Shown here one piece after another: positions 56,959-64,000 of a stretch of 64,000 bases of DNA (within the stretch, counting starts at the first letter, position 1; the number at the start of each line of letters is the position of its first letter). Source of the stretch: Paramesorhizobium deserti (GTDB lineage: Bacteria; Pseudomonadota; Alphaproteobacteria; Rhizobiales; Rhizobiaceae); NCBI RefSeq assembly GCF_001558695.1, contig NZ_LNTU01000012.1:310001-374000 (forward strand), written 5' to 3'. The notes below the pieces were generated by a model, which had not been told where the DNA came from, did not search any database, and was given only the letters and a program-made list of their open reading frames with translations. Both the position numbers and the translations under genes were made by a program.

Positions 56959-57405
56959 TCAGCCGCTCTTTTTCTTGCTTTTCGCAGCCGGCTTGGCTGG
57001 CTGGGCCGCATCGCGCTTGCGGGCGGCTTCCTCGGCGGCGATCTGGTCGGCGCTCTTGGGCGAGGTATCGACCACCGAACGCACCGTGCCGCTGGAGCTG
57101 ACCGTGCAGAGCGCATCGCGGAGATCGACCTTCAGCACGACCGCTGTGTTGCCGCCGGCGGCGGAACGGGAATCGACCGCGGAGATGACGCTCTCGGGCA
57201 GGAAATATTTGTCCGCCGCCGCCGCGATGCAGGGCTGGGCGAGCGCAGGGTCGACATTGGCGCGCAGTGGCTGCGGCAGGATGCGCGGCAGCGGATTGCC
57301 GGCCGGTCTGGAAGACGGCTCTCCCGAAGTGATCGCGCAGGCTGCCAGCGGCGCCAGCATGGTTAACAGGAGAATACGTGTCCCGGTCCGGACGCAGGCG
57401 TGCAT
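56959..57405 (-). CDS. Putative lipoprotein, unknown function
   Basis: A 148-residue protein from the ATG at 57405 (MHACVRTGTRILLLTMLAPLAAC), with GAGG upstream; an ATG at 57420 is also possible. The lipobox LAAC marks it as a lipoprotein. The mature part has Pro-rich GNPLPRILPQPLRANVDP, then QPCIAAAADKYFLPESVISAVDSRSAAGGNTAVVLKVDLRDALCTVS, and a Lys/Ala-rich tail ending KSKKKSG. The middle resembles small exported Hyphomicrobiales proteins of unknown role. It ends 28 bases before the shared terminator. Confidence 0.75.
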   Translation of the reverse strand: MHACVRTGTRILLLTMLAPLAACAITSGEPSSRPAGNPLPRILPQPLRANVDPALAQPCIAAAADKYFLPESVISAVDSRSAAGGNTAVVLKVDLRDALCTVSSSGTVRSVVDTSPKSADQIAAEEAARKRDAAQPAKPAAKSKKKSG

Positions 57406-57523
57406 GGCGTAAAACCTCATGAGCGGTGGCTGTTGATATAGCCCGGAAACTATTCGGTTTTGCCGAATTGTCGAGTGGCACGGCGGCCACATCAAGAGAA
57501 TTTCGAATCACTCCACAATCTAT

Positions 57524-57560
57524 TGAGCCGCATGATCTTACCTAGAAGTCTGCAACTTTC
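57524..57560 (-). repeat. Short dispersed repeat, copy 2
   Basis: Minus-strand copy of the block at 42092-42128, with GAAAGTTGCAGACTT and TAAGATCATGCG. It lies in the gap between the esterase-like gene and the lipoprotein gene. Confidence 0.5.
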
Positions 57561-57572
57561 CGGGATCATGCC

Positions 57573-58457
57573 CTATTTAGGTTGAACCGCGAGCATCCAG
57601 TTGAGCGCCCCACGCCAGTCGGTCATGCGGATCGGCGTGCCGTGGTTTCCGGTTTCGAAGCGGTGGAAGCGCACGGGGTAGCCGGGAGCGGCCTTGCGGA
57701 TGGCGCGGTAAAAGGCCTCCTGCTTTTCAACCGGGAAAACCGGATCGCGGCTGCCATGGCCGAAGAACACCGGCACGCGCCGCTTGAAGGCGGGCGAGGT
57801 CAGGAAATCCTCGTCCCAGAGCGACCCGAGAAGGACGAGGCCTGAAAGCATTTTTGCAGCCTCTGGGTCATTTGCGAGCCGCCAGCACAGCATCCCGCCA
57901 GCCGAACCGCAGGCGACGATGACGGGCGCGCGCGGCGAGGCTGCCTTCGCCTGGGCGATCAATCCGGATATCTGCGCCTCGCCCTTTTTATCGAAATCGC
58001 TGAAATCGGGCGAGAGATAGAGCCCGCCATTGCGCGCCATCAAATTCTTCAGCCGGTTGAAATTGCCGCCAAACGTATAGTCGTTCATGCCCTGGAGACG
58101 ATTGCCGCCCTGCCCGTGCAGATAGATGACGATGACGGACGCGTTGCCCGGAATATCGCCGACGGCCAGCGTCTTCACCGATCCCGCCGGTGTTGCAACG
58201 GTCAGATCCTTCAGCGAGCGCCGGGGCTTCAAGGAGACATAGGCATCCCTAACGCGGCGCTCCGGCGTCGCATCGCGCCCATTGATATCGCGCATCTCGG
58301 AATAGTCGATGACGAGATAATCGCCGTTATCGGCTTCTTTCAGAATGCCAGGATAGGCGAAATAATCGTCCTTGTAAGGTGCAAGTTGCGCCTGAGCGGC
58401 GGCGGGCAGGCTTAGAAGGCAAAACGCCGCCAGAAATATCCGATATCCGATCCCCAT
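57573..58457 (-). CDS. Exported alpha/beta-hydrolase (esterase/phospholipase-like)
   Basis: A 294-residue protein with a signal peptide (MGIGYRIFLAAFCLLSLPAAAQAQ). The alpha/beta-hydrolase fold is visible in VIVIYLHGQGGNRLQGM (oxyanion region), VACGSAGGMLCW (nucleophile elbow G-S-A-G-G, Ser near residue 185), VFFGHGSRDPVFPVEKQEAFY (acid region) and ETGNHGTPI (catalytic His). It is probably periplasmic. No neighbour gives a substrate. It stands between the lipoprotein and flavin reductase genes, all on the minus strand but separately spaced. Confidence 0.82.
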   Translation of the reverse strand: MGIGYRIFLAAFCLLSLPAAAQAQLAPYKDDYFAYPGILKEADNGDYLVIDYSEMRDINGRDATPERRVRDAYVSLKPRRSLKDLTVATPAGSVKTLAVGDIPGNASVIVIYLHGQGGNRLQGMNDYTFGGNFNRLKNLMARNGGLYLSPDFSDFDKKGEAQISGLIAQAKAASPRAPVIVACGSAGGMLCWRLANDPEAAKMLSGLVLLGSLWDEDFLTSPAFKRRVPVFFGHGSRDPVFPVEKQEAFYRAIRKAAPGYPVRFHRFETGNHGTPIRMTDWRGALNWMLAVQPK

Positions 58458-58528
58458 GGCTCCCCCGGACTAGTGTCTGTCAGAACTAGCTTGAAACAGC
58501 TTTTCCCCGATCGTCACAGCCTCTAGGA

Positions 58529-59050
58529 TCACAGATCCAGCGCGTGATAGCGGCGGTTGAGATAGACCAGCGCCTGGTCCTGTTCTCCCATCCGGAGATC
58601 GACGACCTGGCCGAACAGCACATAATGCGTCGCGTAGTCCTGCTGGCTGACGATGCGGCAGTCGAAAACGGCGAGCGCATCCTTCAGGATTGGCGCGCCG
58701 GTCTCAAGCGTCTCCCATTCGCCGAGCGCGAAGCGCTCCTCCGGCGATAGCGCCAGCCGTCCCGAAAACGCTTCCGAGAGCGGGCGGTGCTTGGCCGCCA
58801 GCGTGTTGATGGCAAAGACGCCGTTCTCGATGAAAAGCCTGTTTTGTTCATGTTCGCGCAAAAGGCAGATCAGCACCGTCGCCGGATCGTCCGAAACCGA
58901 GCAGGTGGCGGAAATCGTCACGCCGCGCCGCCCGGCCGGCCCGTCCGTCGTCGCGACATGCACCGCGCCGGCGAAATGGCTCATGGCATTGCGGTAGGAA
59001 AGCGGATCGATGATGGGCGTCTTCTGCGTATCGTCTTTCACGTAAAGCAC
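58529..59050 (-). CDS. Flavin reductase family protein
   Basis: A 173-residue FMN-binding split-barrel protein of the HpaC/RutF type. MSHFAGAVHVATTDGPAGRRGVTISATCSVSDDPATVLICL is the conserved flavin-binding part. FAINTLAAKHRPLSEAFSG and HYVLFGQVVDLRMGEQDQALVYLNRRYHAL follow. Such enzymes give reduced FMN to two-component mono-oxygenases, but no oxygenase is next to it. Start is the ATG at 59050. Confidence 0.9.
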   Translation of the reverse strand: MLYVKDDTQKTPIIDPLSYRNAMSHFAGAVHVATTDGPAGRRGVTISATCSVSDDPATVLICLLREHEQNRLFIENGVFAINTLAAKHRPLSEAFSGRLALSPEERFALGEWETLETGAPILKDALAVFDCRIVSQQDYATHYVLFGQVVDLRMGEQDQALVYLNRRYHALDL

Positions 59051-59221
59051 GTTTTCACTTTCATGGTCTGCGGGCTTATGCCGTCATTGCTGCCCTGAAC
59101 ATAAGGATTTATGACCGTTTGTACACGCACCCGCTTATGGAAGTGATAAGCGCCATTGCGCAGCCGGACGGAAACCGCTACCCGCTTACATAGTGTGACA
59201 TTCTAGGATCAACAAAGCAGA

Positions 59222-60319
59222 ATGAAGCATTTATCGCTTCTCCGAACGATGTTTTTGAGCCTCGCGGTGCCATTTGCGGCAGCAATACCCGCCGCCGGGG
59301 CCGAGATGCGCATCGGCGTTGCGGCACCGCTCACTGGTCCCTTCGCGCTTCTGGGCCAACAACTGACCGATGGCGCGCATCTGGCGACGACAACGGCGCC
59401 TACCGGGGAGGCAACCACCCCTATCATCATCGACGACAAATGCTCGGCCGAGGGCGGGGCCGAAGCGGCGGAGACATTCATCAAGGCGGGCGTGCGGATC
59501 GTCACCGGTTTTCTGTGCACCGAGGCGCTGGAGGCGGCCCTGCCGCTCTTGGGCGAGAAGAACATTCCCGTGGTCACACCGGCCATCCGCGAGGCGGGTC
59601 TCATCGAAAGGCGGGCGAAGGAGCCCCTGCCCGTCTTCCGCCTTCTCCTTCCAAGGGATCGGGAAGCCGTCGCGGCGGGCGATATTCTCGCGAATTTGTG
59701 GCATGACAAGGCCTTCGCCATCATCGACGACGGCACGATCCGCGGCCGGGAGTTGGCGCATGCCGTCCGCACCCAGATCGAGGAAAAGGGGTTGAAACCG
59801 GTCCTGACCGAGACTTACCGGCCCGGACTGGACAATCAGGGCGCGCTCGTCGCGCTGTTGCGCCGCGCCGGGGCCACAGAGGTCTTCATCGGCGGCGAGC
59901 GCGACGATGCGGCGGCGATCGCCGCTGCCGCTGCCCAGCTCAACTATCCCCTGACGATCGTCGGCGACGAAGCGCTGCGCGCCGCCCCCGGCGCCGTGGA
60001 CCTTGCGCCCGATACATTGATGATCGCCGCGCCGGAAGCCGAAACCCTGCCCGCCGCCGCACCCGCCGTGGCAGCGCTGCGCGCGGCGGAAAGACCCGCC
60101 GAGGGCTATGCCGTGCCGGGATATGCGATGCTGCAGATTGCCATTCAGGCGGCGACGGCGGCGGAGACCGAGAAGCAGCCGGTACTTGCCACGCTGCGCA
60201 CCAAGACATTCGACACAGCGCTCGGCACCATCCGTTTCGACGAAAGCGGCTATCGCAGCGATAATCCCTACCGGCTGTTCCGCTATGACGGCAGCCAATT
60301 CGTCCCCGCGGCGGAGTGA
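59222..60319 (+). CDS. Leucine/amide-type ABC substrate-binding protein (orphan)
   Basis: A 365-residue periplasmic binding protein of the LivJ/AmiC type I fold. The signal peptide is MKHLSLLRTMFLSLAVPFAAAIPAAG, and the mature start MRIGVAAPLTGPFALLGQQLTDGAHLA is typical of the family, as is the C-terminal LGTIRFDESGYRSDNPYRLFRYDGSQF. No permease or ATPase genes are near, so it is an orphan. Its stop overlaps the GTG of the P1-family peptidase (GTGA), which implies a shared job, for example handling amides or peptides. Confidence 0.87.
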   Translation: MKHLSLLRTMFLSLAVPFAAAIPAAGAEMRIGVAAPLTGPFALLGQQLTDGAHLATTTAPTGEATTPIIIDDKCSAEGGAEAAETFIKAGVRIVTGFLCTEALEAALPLLGEKNIPVVTPAIREAGLIERRAKEPLPVFRLLLPRDREAVAAGDILANLWHDKAFAIIDDGTIRGRELAHAVRTQIEEKGLKPVLTETYRPGLDNQGALVALLRRAGATEVFIGGERDDAAAIAAAAAQLNYPLTIVGDEALRAAPGAVDLAPDTLMIAAPEAETLPAAAPAVAALRAAERPAEGYAVPGYAMLQIAIQAATAAETEKQPVLATLRTKTFDTALGTIRFDESGYRSDNPYRLFRYDGSQFVPAAE

Positions 60320-61332
60320 CGGCATTGAAACACGGGCCCCGCAATCTCCTGACCGATGTGGGCGGCCTGCGTGTCGGCAATGCCTTGGATGTGCGCATCA
60401 AGAGCGGCGTCACCGCAATCCTCTGCGATAATCCCGCCACCGCCGCCGTACACGTCATGGGCGGCGCTCCCGGCACCCGCGAGACCGACCTTCTGGAGCC
60501 GCACAACACGGTGGAGGCGGTCAATGCGCTGGTTCTGTCAGGCGGCTCGGCCTTCGGCCTCGATGCCGCCTCCGGCGTGCAGGCGGCGCTGCGCGAGCGG
60601 GGCATCGGCTTCGAGGTCGGCGGATATCGTGTCCCCATCGTGCCCGCCGCCATCCTCTTCGATCTCAGGAATGGCGGGGACAAGGATTGGGGCCGCTATC
60701 CGCCCTATCGCGAGCTCGGCTATCAGGCCGTGGAGAACGCCACGCAGGATTTCGCTATCGGCACGGCGGGCGCGGGCACCGGCGCGCTGGTCAGCGGCCT
60801 GAAGGGCGGGCTCGGCTCCGCCTCGACCGTTCTCGACAATGGCATCACCATCGGCGCGCTCGCCGCCGCCAATGCGATGGGCTCGGTCACAATTGGTCAA
60901 AGCCGGCATTTCTGGGCGGCGCCCTTCGAAATCGGCGCGGAATTCGGCGGCCTCGGCCTGCCGCATCCCCTGCCCGCCGATGCGACCGACATCAGGCTGA
61001 AATTCCGAGACCCCGCGCCGCTCGAAAACACCACCATCGCCGTCATCGCCACCGATGCGATCCTCACCAAGGCGCAGGCAAAACGCCTCGCCACAGCGGC
61101 TCATGACGGCTTCGCCCGCGCCATCTGGCCGGCGCACACGCCGTTTGACGGCGATCTGGTTTTCGCGCTGGCGACGGGGACAGGCGGCGCCGCGCCGCAG
61201 ATCGAGGATTTCATCGATCTCTGCGCCGCAGCCGCCTCCACCATGGCCCGCGCCATCGCCCGCGGCGTCCATGCGGCGCAACCTGCGGAGAATGATCCAT
61301 TTCCGGTCTGGAAAGCGCGTTCCGGGCCGTAA
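60316..61332 (+). CDS. P1-family peptidase (DmpA/NylC-type Ntn hydrolase)
   Basis: A 338-residue enzyme from a GTG at 60316 that overlaps the upstream stop. Family blocks: NLLTDVGGLRVGNALD, VMGGAPGTRETDLLEPHNTVEAVNALVLSGGSAFGLDAASGVQ, ATQDFAIGTAGAGTGALVSGLKGGLGSAS and ENTTIAVIATDAILTKAQAKRLA. In this family the chain cuts itself before a Thr/Ser that becomes the nucleophile; here Asn238-Thr239 in LENTTIAV fits. Likely substrates are N-terminal amino acids of peptides, D-amino-acid amides or oligomeric amides. Confidence 0.9.
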   Translation: MTALKHGPRNLLTDVGGLRVGNALDVRIKSGVTAILCDNPATAAVHVMGGAPGTRETDLLEPHNTVEAVNALVLSGGSAFGLDAASGVQAALRERGIGFEVGGYRVPIVPAAILFDLRNGGDKDWGRYPPYRELGYQAVENATQDFAIGTAGAGTGALVSGLKGGLGSASTVLDNGITIGALAAANAMGSVTIGQSRHFWAAPFEIGAEFGGLGLPHPLPADATDIRLKFRDPAPLENTTIAVIATDAILTKAQAKRLATAAHDGFARAIWPAHTPFDGDLVFALATGTGGAAPQIEDFIDLCAAAASTMARAIARGVHAAQPAENDPFPVWKARSGP

Positions 61333-61470
61333 GCGCCGGGCGATGGTGGGGTATTCAGGGCCGGTCTTGAAGGTTGGTTTTTGCAGCGTCGGAGTCGGGG
61401 GGAAGCGGGTCTCACGCTGCGGCTTGCGTGCGCGGCCGCTGCGAGAGTAGTCGGTCGCAAACTCGACTGA

Positions 61471-62676
61471 TTAGCGGCTGTCGTCCAATGAAGCACGTTC
61501 CAGATAGTGTGTACTCAGAGCTGCTGCGAGTGCAATCGTCGCAGAGCTCAGCATGACGAGAAGAAGCGTATAACGGGCGTTCTCATCTGTCAGAACGGCG
61601 CCCGCGATCGATGACATCGCGGCGCCACCTGTGACTGCAATCGCGCTCGCCAGACCCGCAGCGCTTCCAGTGAGCTTCGGGCGAACTGAAATCGCGCCTG
61701 CGTTTGCACTCGGCATTGTCAGGCCGTTTGACACTCCAACAAACATGCACGGGCCAAACAGTGCCATTACATGGTCGATTCCCATGAAATGCAGGATCAG
61801 GCCGAGCAGAAGACCGGCGCAGGCGATCACCCGTCCCGCGATCAGCGTGGTGGTCAACTGGAATCGACACGCGAAACGCCCGGAAAGAAAGCTTCCGAAC
61901 ATGAAACCTCCGGTTATCGAGCCCATATAGATGCCGAGCGTCGCCGGAGACAGGTCAAAGGCGGAACTGGCGACGAGAGGTGCGCCGGCCAAAAACGCAT
62001 AGAAAGCGCCGACCGAAAAGGCCATACACAACGCATAGGCCCAGAAACGTCTCGATCCGAGTAATTCAGGATAGGCACGCAATTGCTCGGCAATCGTGTT
62101 CGACGGGCTGCGGTTCGTCTCATGCAGATCGATCCAACATAAGGCAAACACAGCGATCCCGAAGATGGCGAGAAACCAAAAGCTGGCCCGCCACCCGAAC
62201 GCCTCGTCAAGCAGACCGCCAAAGCTCGGGCCAAGCATAGGCGCCACGGCCCACGCCGCCGCGACATAGCCGATCTTGCTGGCAGCCTGTTCCTTGCTGG
62301 CCGTATCCCGAATGACAGCCATCGACACCGCATAGGTCGGCGCAATAACAGCCTGGATCATCCTGCAGGCGAGAAAGGTCCGGACATCAGGGGCAACAAC
62401 ACATCCGATCGTGGCGATCACAAAGACCGCCAGCCCCCAAAGGATCACAGGACGACGCCCAAACCTGTCCGACAGCGGCCCCATCACAATCTGGAGGCAT
62501 GCCGAAGCAGCAGCGTAGACGGCGATCGTAAGCCCGACGACGCCGTAATCCACACCGAACTCCGCTGCCATGTTCGTCAAAGAAGGAAGAAAGATGTTGA
62601 CGGGAAGAATACCGAGCGCCGACAGCAGAATCAGCGTGGATAGGTGTGGAGGGTGTGGTAATTTTGGCATGGCCAT
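61471..62676 (-). CDS. Multidrug efflux MFS transporter, Bcr/CflA family
   Basis: A 401-residue exporter with 12 membrane segments, a Bcr/CflA (DHA1) drug:H+ antiporter. MGPLSDRFGRRPVILWG is the MFS motif A, and MIQAVIAPTYAVSMAVIRDT and GPSFGGLLDEAFGWRASFWFLAIFG are further family blocks. I use the ATG at 62676 (MAMPKLPHPPHLSTLILLS); 62712 and 62670 are alternatives. There is no clear Shine-Dalgarno. A short leader-peptide ORF, a hairpin and an intrinsic terminator lie just upstream (62713-62859), so expression is probably controlled by attenuation. Confidence 0.9.
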   Translation of the reverse strand: MAMPKLPHPPHLSTLILLSALGILPVNIFLPSLTNMAAEFGVDYGVVGLTIAVYAAASACLQIVMGPLSDRFGRRPVILWGLAVFVIATIGCVVAPDVRTFLACRMIQAVIAPTYAVSMAVIRDTASKEQAASKIGYVAAAWAVAPMLGPSFGGLLDEAFGWRASFWFLAIFGIAVFALCWIDLHETNRSPSNTIAEQLRAYPELLGSRRFWAYALCMAFSVGAFYAFLAGAPLVASSAFDLSPATLGIYMGSITGGFMFGSFLSGRFACRFQLTTTLIAGRVIACAGLLLGLILHFMGIDHVMALFGPCMFVGVSNGLTMPSANAGAISVRPKLTGSAAGLASAIAVTGGAAMSSIAGAVLTDENARYTLLLVMLSSATIALAAALSTHYLERASLDDSR

Positions 62677-62712
62677 TGGGGTGAAGTCCCGGGGATGGTG
62701 AATTCTGGGCAT

Positions 62713-62733
62713 AAAAAAAGCCCCGTCCGGGGC
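62713..62733 (-). terminator. Intrinsic terminator (attenuator) before the MFS gene
   Basis: On the minus strand GCCCC, a GGAC loop, GGGGC and then seven T (62719-62713), ending 36 bases before the MFS start at 62676. It follows the leader ORF and would stop transcription before the transporter gene. Confidence 0.88.
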
Positions 62734-62741
62734 CTAAGTAC

Positions 62742-62789
62742 CGCGCATGGGTGCTTCGCCTGGCGGCTATGCCGCCTTGCCCATGCGCG
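62742..62789 (-). promoter_or_regulatory. Long hairpin overlapping the leader-peptide ORF
   Basis: CGCGCATGGG (62789-62780 on the minus strand, codons 12-15 of the leader) pairs perfectly with CCCATGCGCG (62751-62742). It encloses a second hairpin, GGCGGC-ATA-GCCGCC, that spans the leader stop codon. The attenuator terminator begins 9 bases further on. Confidence 0.8.
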
Positions 62790-62823
62790 TTCCTACTACG
62801 ACAAAGATCATTTCAACATTCAT
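62767..62823 (-). CDS. Leader peptide of the MFS exporter gene (18 codons)
   Basis: The ORF MNVEMIFVVVGTRMGKAA ends in TAG inside a hairpin and precedes an intrinsic terminator and the MFS gene. The ATG lies only 7 bases after the -10 element (TAACTA), so the transcript probably begins at or next to the start codon and is leaderless, as known for rhizobial trpL. IFVVV recalls the IFVI and IAVV arrest motifs of macrolide-resistance leader peptides (ErmCL, ErmAL). The role is regulatory by inference. Confidence 0.7.
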   Translation of the reverse strand: MNVEMIFVVVGTRMGKAA

Positions 62824-62830
62824 GGTGAGA

Positions 62831-62859
62831 TAGTTAGAGGGGAATTGACGTGGGGTCAA
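62831..62859 (-). promoter_or_regulatory. Promoter of the leader-peptide/MFS transcript
   Basis: -35 TTGACC (62859-62854), 17-base spacer, -10 TAACTA (62836-62831), then 7 bases to the leader ATG. Confidence 0.65.
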
Positions 62860-63118
62860 CGTCTGCAAAGAGGTCGAAAGCAACTGCCCGGAATGGTGCA
62901 GAATTCCTGAGCAGCCGACGCGATCGTGATTGCGAATTGGGCATGAAAGCCTGTTCAATAGAATCTCAACCGATGTCTGCACCGGGCCTGCGCCATCGCG
63001 CGGCACCGGTGCGGCGGAACCTGCCGCGCGTGCCCCTTTCCGGTCTTGAGTCGGCGATAAGGCTTCCCCGCCTCGCCTCTCCGTGCTAACGGCGCTCTAG
63101 TTTTCCACGGAGACCGCC
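62860..63118. other. Divergent intergenic region between the MFS leader and rpe
   Basis: I see no further gene. An in-frame extension of the leader ORF back to 63006 would read through its promoter and is not favoured. rpe has only a modest GGAG-like signal (CACGGAGAC) before its ATG. Confidence 0.4.
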
Positions 63119-63799
63119 ATGCCCCGTCCGCTCGTCATTTCGCCATCGATCCTCGCTTCCGATTTCGCGAAGCTCGGCCAGGAAGTCACCGATGTCCTCG
63201 ATGCGGGCGCGGACTGGATTCATATCGATGTCATGGACGGGCATTTCGTGCCGAACATCACCTTCGGCCCGGATGTGGTGAAGGCGATAAGACCGCTCAC
63301 CGAGGCGGTGTTCGACACGCATCTGATGATCGCGCCCTGCGATCCCTATCTCGAAGCCTTCGCCAAGGCGGGCTCCGACATCATCACCGTCCATGCCGAG
63401 GCCGGCCCGCATCTCCACCGCTCATTGCAGACGATCCGCGCGCTCGGCAAGAAGGCCGGCGTCTCGCTCAATCCGGCGACACCGGAGACGGTGCTGGAAT
63501 ATGTGCTTGACGATGTCGACCTGATCCTGGTCATGACGGTCAATCCCGGTTTCGGCGGCCAGAAATTCATCCCGGCCACGCTTGAAAAGATCCGCCGCGT
63601 CAAGGCAATGATCGGCGATCGTCCGATCGATATCGAAGTGGATGGCGGCATCACCGTGGAAACAGCGGCCGACGTCGGCATGGCGGGCGCCAATGCCCTC
63701 GTCGCCGGCTCGGCCATCTACAGGGGCGGTTCGGTCGACGCTTACCGCGCCAGTATCGACGCCATCCGCTCGGCGGCGCTGGGCGTGCGAAAGGGATGA
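63119..63799 (+). CDS. rpe: Ribulose-phosphate 3-epimerase
   Basis: A 226-residue TIM-barrel enzyme that interconverts ribulose-5-phosphate and xylulose-5-phosphate in the pentose phosphate and Calvin pathways. It has [35 protein letters not shown] (metal-ligand His/Asp), [23 protein letters not shown] and [11 protein letters not shown], all family signatures in order. The stop overlaps the ATG of the DUF2259 gene (ATGATG region), suggesting co-transcription. Confidence 0.96.
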   Translation: MPRPLVISPSILASDFAKLGQEVTDVLDAGADWIHIDVMDGHFVPNITFGPDVVKAIRPLTEAVFDTHLMIAPCDPYLEAFAKAGSDIITVHAEAGPHLHRSLQTIRALGKKAGVSLNPATPETVLEYVLDDVDLILVMTVNPGFGGQKFIPATLEKIRRVKAMIGDRPIDIEVDGGITVETAADVGMAGANALVAGSAIYRGGSVDAYRASIDAIRSAALGVRKG

Positions 63800-64000
63800 T
63801 GCAGATGCGGACCGTTCTCGCGGCAATCTTTCTTTTCCTATCGGCGGCCTTTGCCGCTCATGCCGGAGATGCGGCACGCCTTGATATCATCGGCTTTTCG
63901 AAAGACGGCGGAATCTTCGCCTTCGAGGAATATGGTGTGCAGGACGGCTCCGGCTTTCCCTATGCCAATCGCTTCTATATCTCGACCGAAGACGACCGCT
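63799..64000 (+). CDS. DUF2259 domain exported protein, N-terminal part (runs off the window)
   Basis: The first 67 codons are visible. [19 protein letters not shown] is a signal peptide, cleaved near AAHAGDAARL. The mature start reads LDIIGFSKDGGIFAFEEYGVQDGSGFPYANRFYI, which is the characteristic opening of DUF2259 secreted proteins (function unknown). The ATG shares its first base with the last base of the rpe stop. An identical coupling of rpe to DUF2259 is expected in related Hyphomicrobiales, though I could not check. Confidence 0.82.
   Translation, partial: MQMRTVLAAIFLFLSAAFAAHAGDAARLDIIGFSKDGGIFAFEEYGVQDGSGFPYANRFYISTEDDR

Noticed and set aside
62713-62823. A defined antiterminator structure for the MFS attenuator
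   Set aside because: I searched by eye for pairing that would exclude the terminator stem and found only short, weak options, so no switching structure is claimed.
62824-63006. Upstream extension of the MFS leader ORF to 79 codons
   Set aside because: It would read through the -35/-10 elements; the short ORF from 62823 fits the promoter and hairpin layout better.

Overview
This window looks like chromosomal DNA of an alphaproteobacterium of the order Hyphomicrobiales (Rhizobiales), probably in or near the Brucellaceae/Phyllobacteriaceae. The evidence is the RirA regulator with its Cys91/Cys99/Cys105 set, Irr-type and RirA-type iron boxes, a BA14K-family protein, an Omp25/31-type porin relative, a fused CbiE/CbiT CobL, GC-rich coding sequence, and RIME/REP-like palindromic repeats between genes. 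I could not run a database search, so the genus is open.

Layout. Positions 1-9700 are housekeeping: the start of mfd, sdhE, recG, a DUF502 membrane protein, glmS, glmU, ccdA and tRNA-Lys(UUU). Positions 9.9-11.3 kb hold a BA14K-like secreted protein and two small unknown genes. Positions 11.4-15.8 kb are the ugpBAEC glycerol-3-phosphate uptake operon with a tandem PHO-like box. Positions 16-25.6 kb are an iron/heme island: rirA, the hemP-hmuS-hmuT-hmuU-hmuV operon, the TonB-dependent receptor hmuR, a divergent pair (secreted protein plus IsdG-type heme monooxygenase), and bfd-bfr behind two Irr boxes. Positions 25.8-31.4 kb hold rimO, two GNAT acetyltransferases, a cytochrome bd/CIO oxidase operon (cydA-cydB-DUF2474) and acylphosphatase. 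Positions 31.5-37.5 kb are metal and anion transport: a copper P-type ATPase with a CueR-type promoter, a SulP transporter, and a CDF-like transporter divergent from its MerR regulator. Positions 37.9-40.6 kb hold small unknowns, a 3'-truncated SLC13 transporter and an Omp25-like porin. Positions 41-47.7 kb are a dipeptidase and a complete dpp-type peptide ABC transporter. Positions 47.8-50.7 kb hold an ABC exporter and a siderophore-interacting reductase behind a RirA-type box. Positions 51.1-56.9 kb are aerobic cobalamin synthesis (cobL; cobG-cobH-cobI-cobJ). The rest holds a lipoprotein, an esterase-like protein, a flavin reductase, an amino-acid-type binding protein with a P1-family peptidase, an MFS drug exporter, rpe, and the start of a DUF2259 gene.

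How it works together. Iron is the main theme. RirA boxes lie before hemP, between hmuR and its divergent partner genes, and before the siderophore-interacting gene. Irr boxes lie before rirA and before bfd-bfr. This fits the rhizobial two-regulator iron circuit, in which uptake is repressed when iron is plentiful and storage when iron/heme is scarce.

Most notable signals: (1) a probable leaderless 18-codon leader peptide followed by a strong hairpin and an intrinsic terminator in front of the MFS exporter (62713-62859), which looks like an undescribed, possibly antibiotic-responsive attenuator; (2) a RIME-like palindromic repeat carried in frame inside cobG; (3) two related MITE-like elements sitting inside the hmu and dpp operons; (4) a 52-codon upstream ORF that seems to couple translation of bfd to an Irr-controlled promoter.
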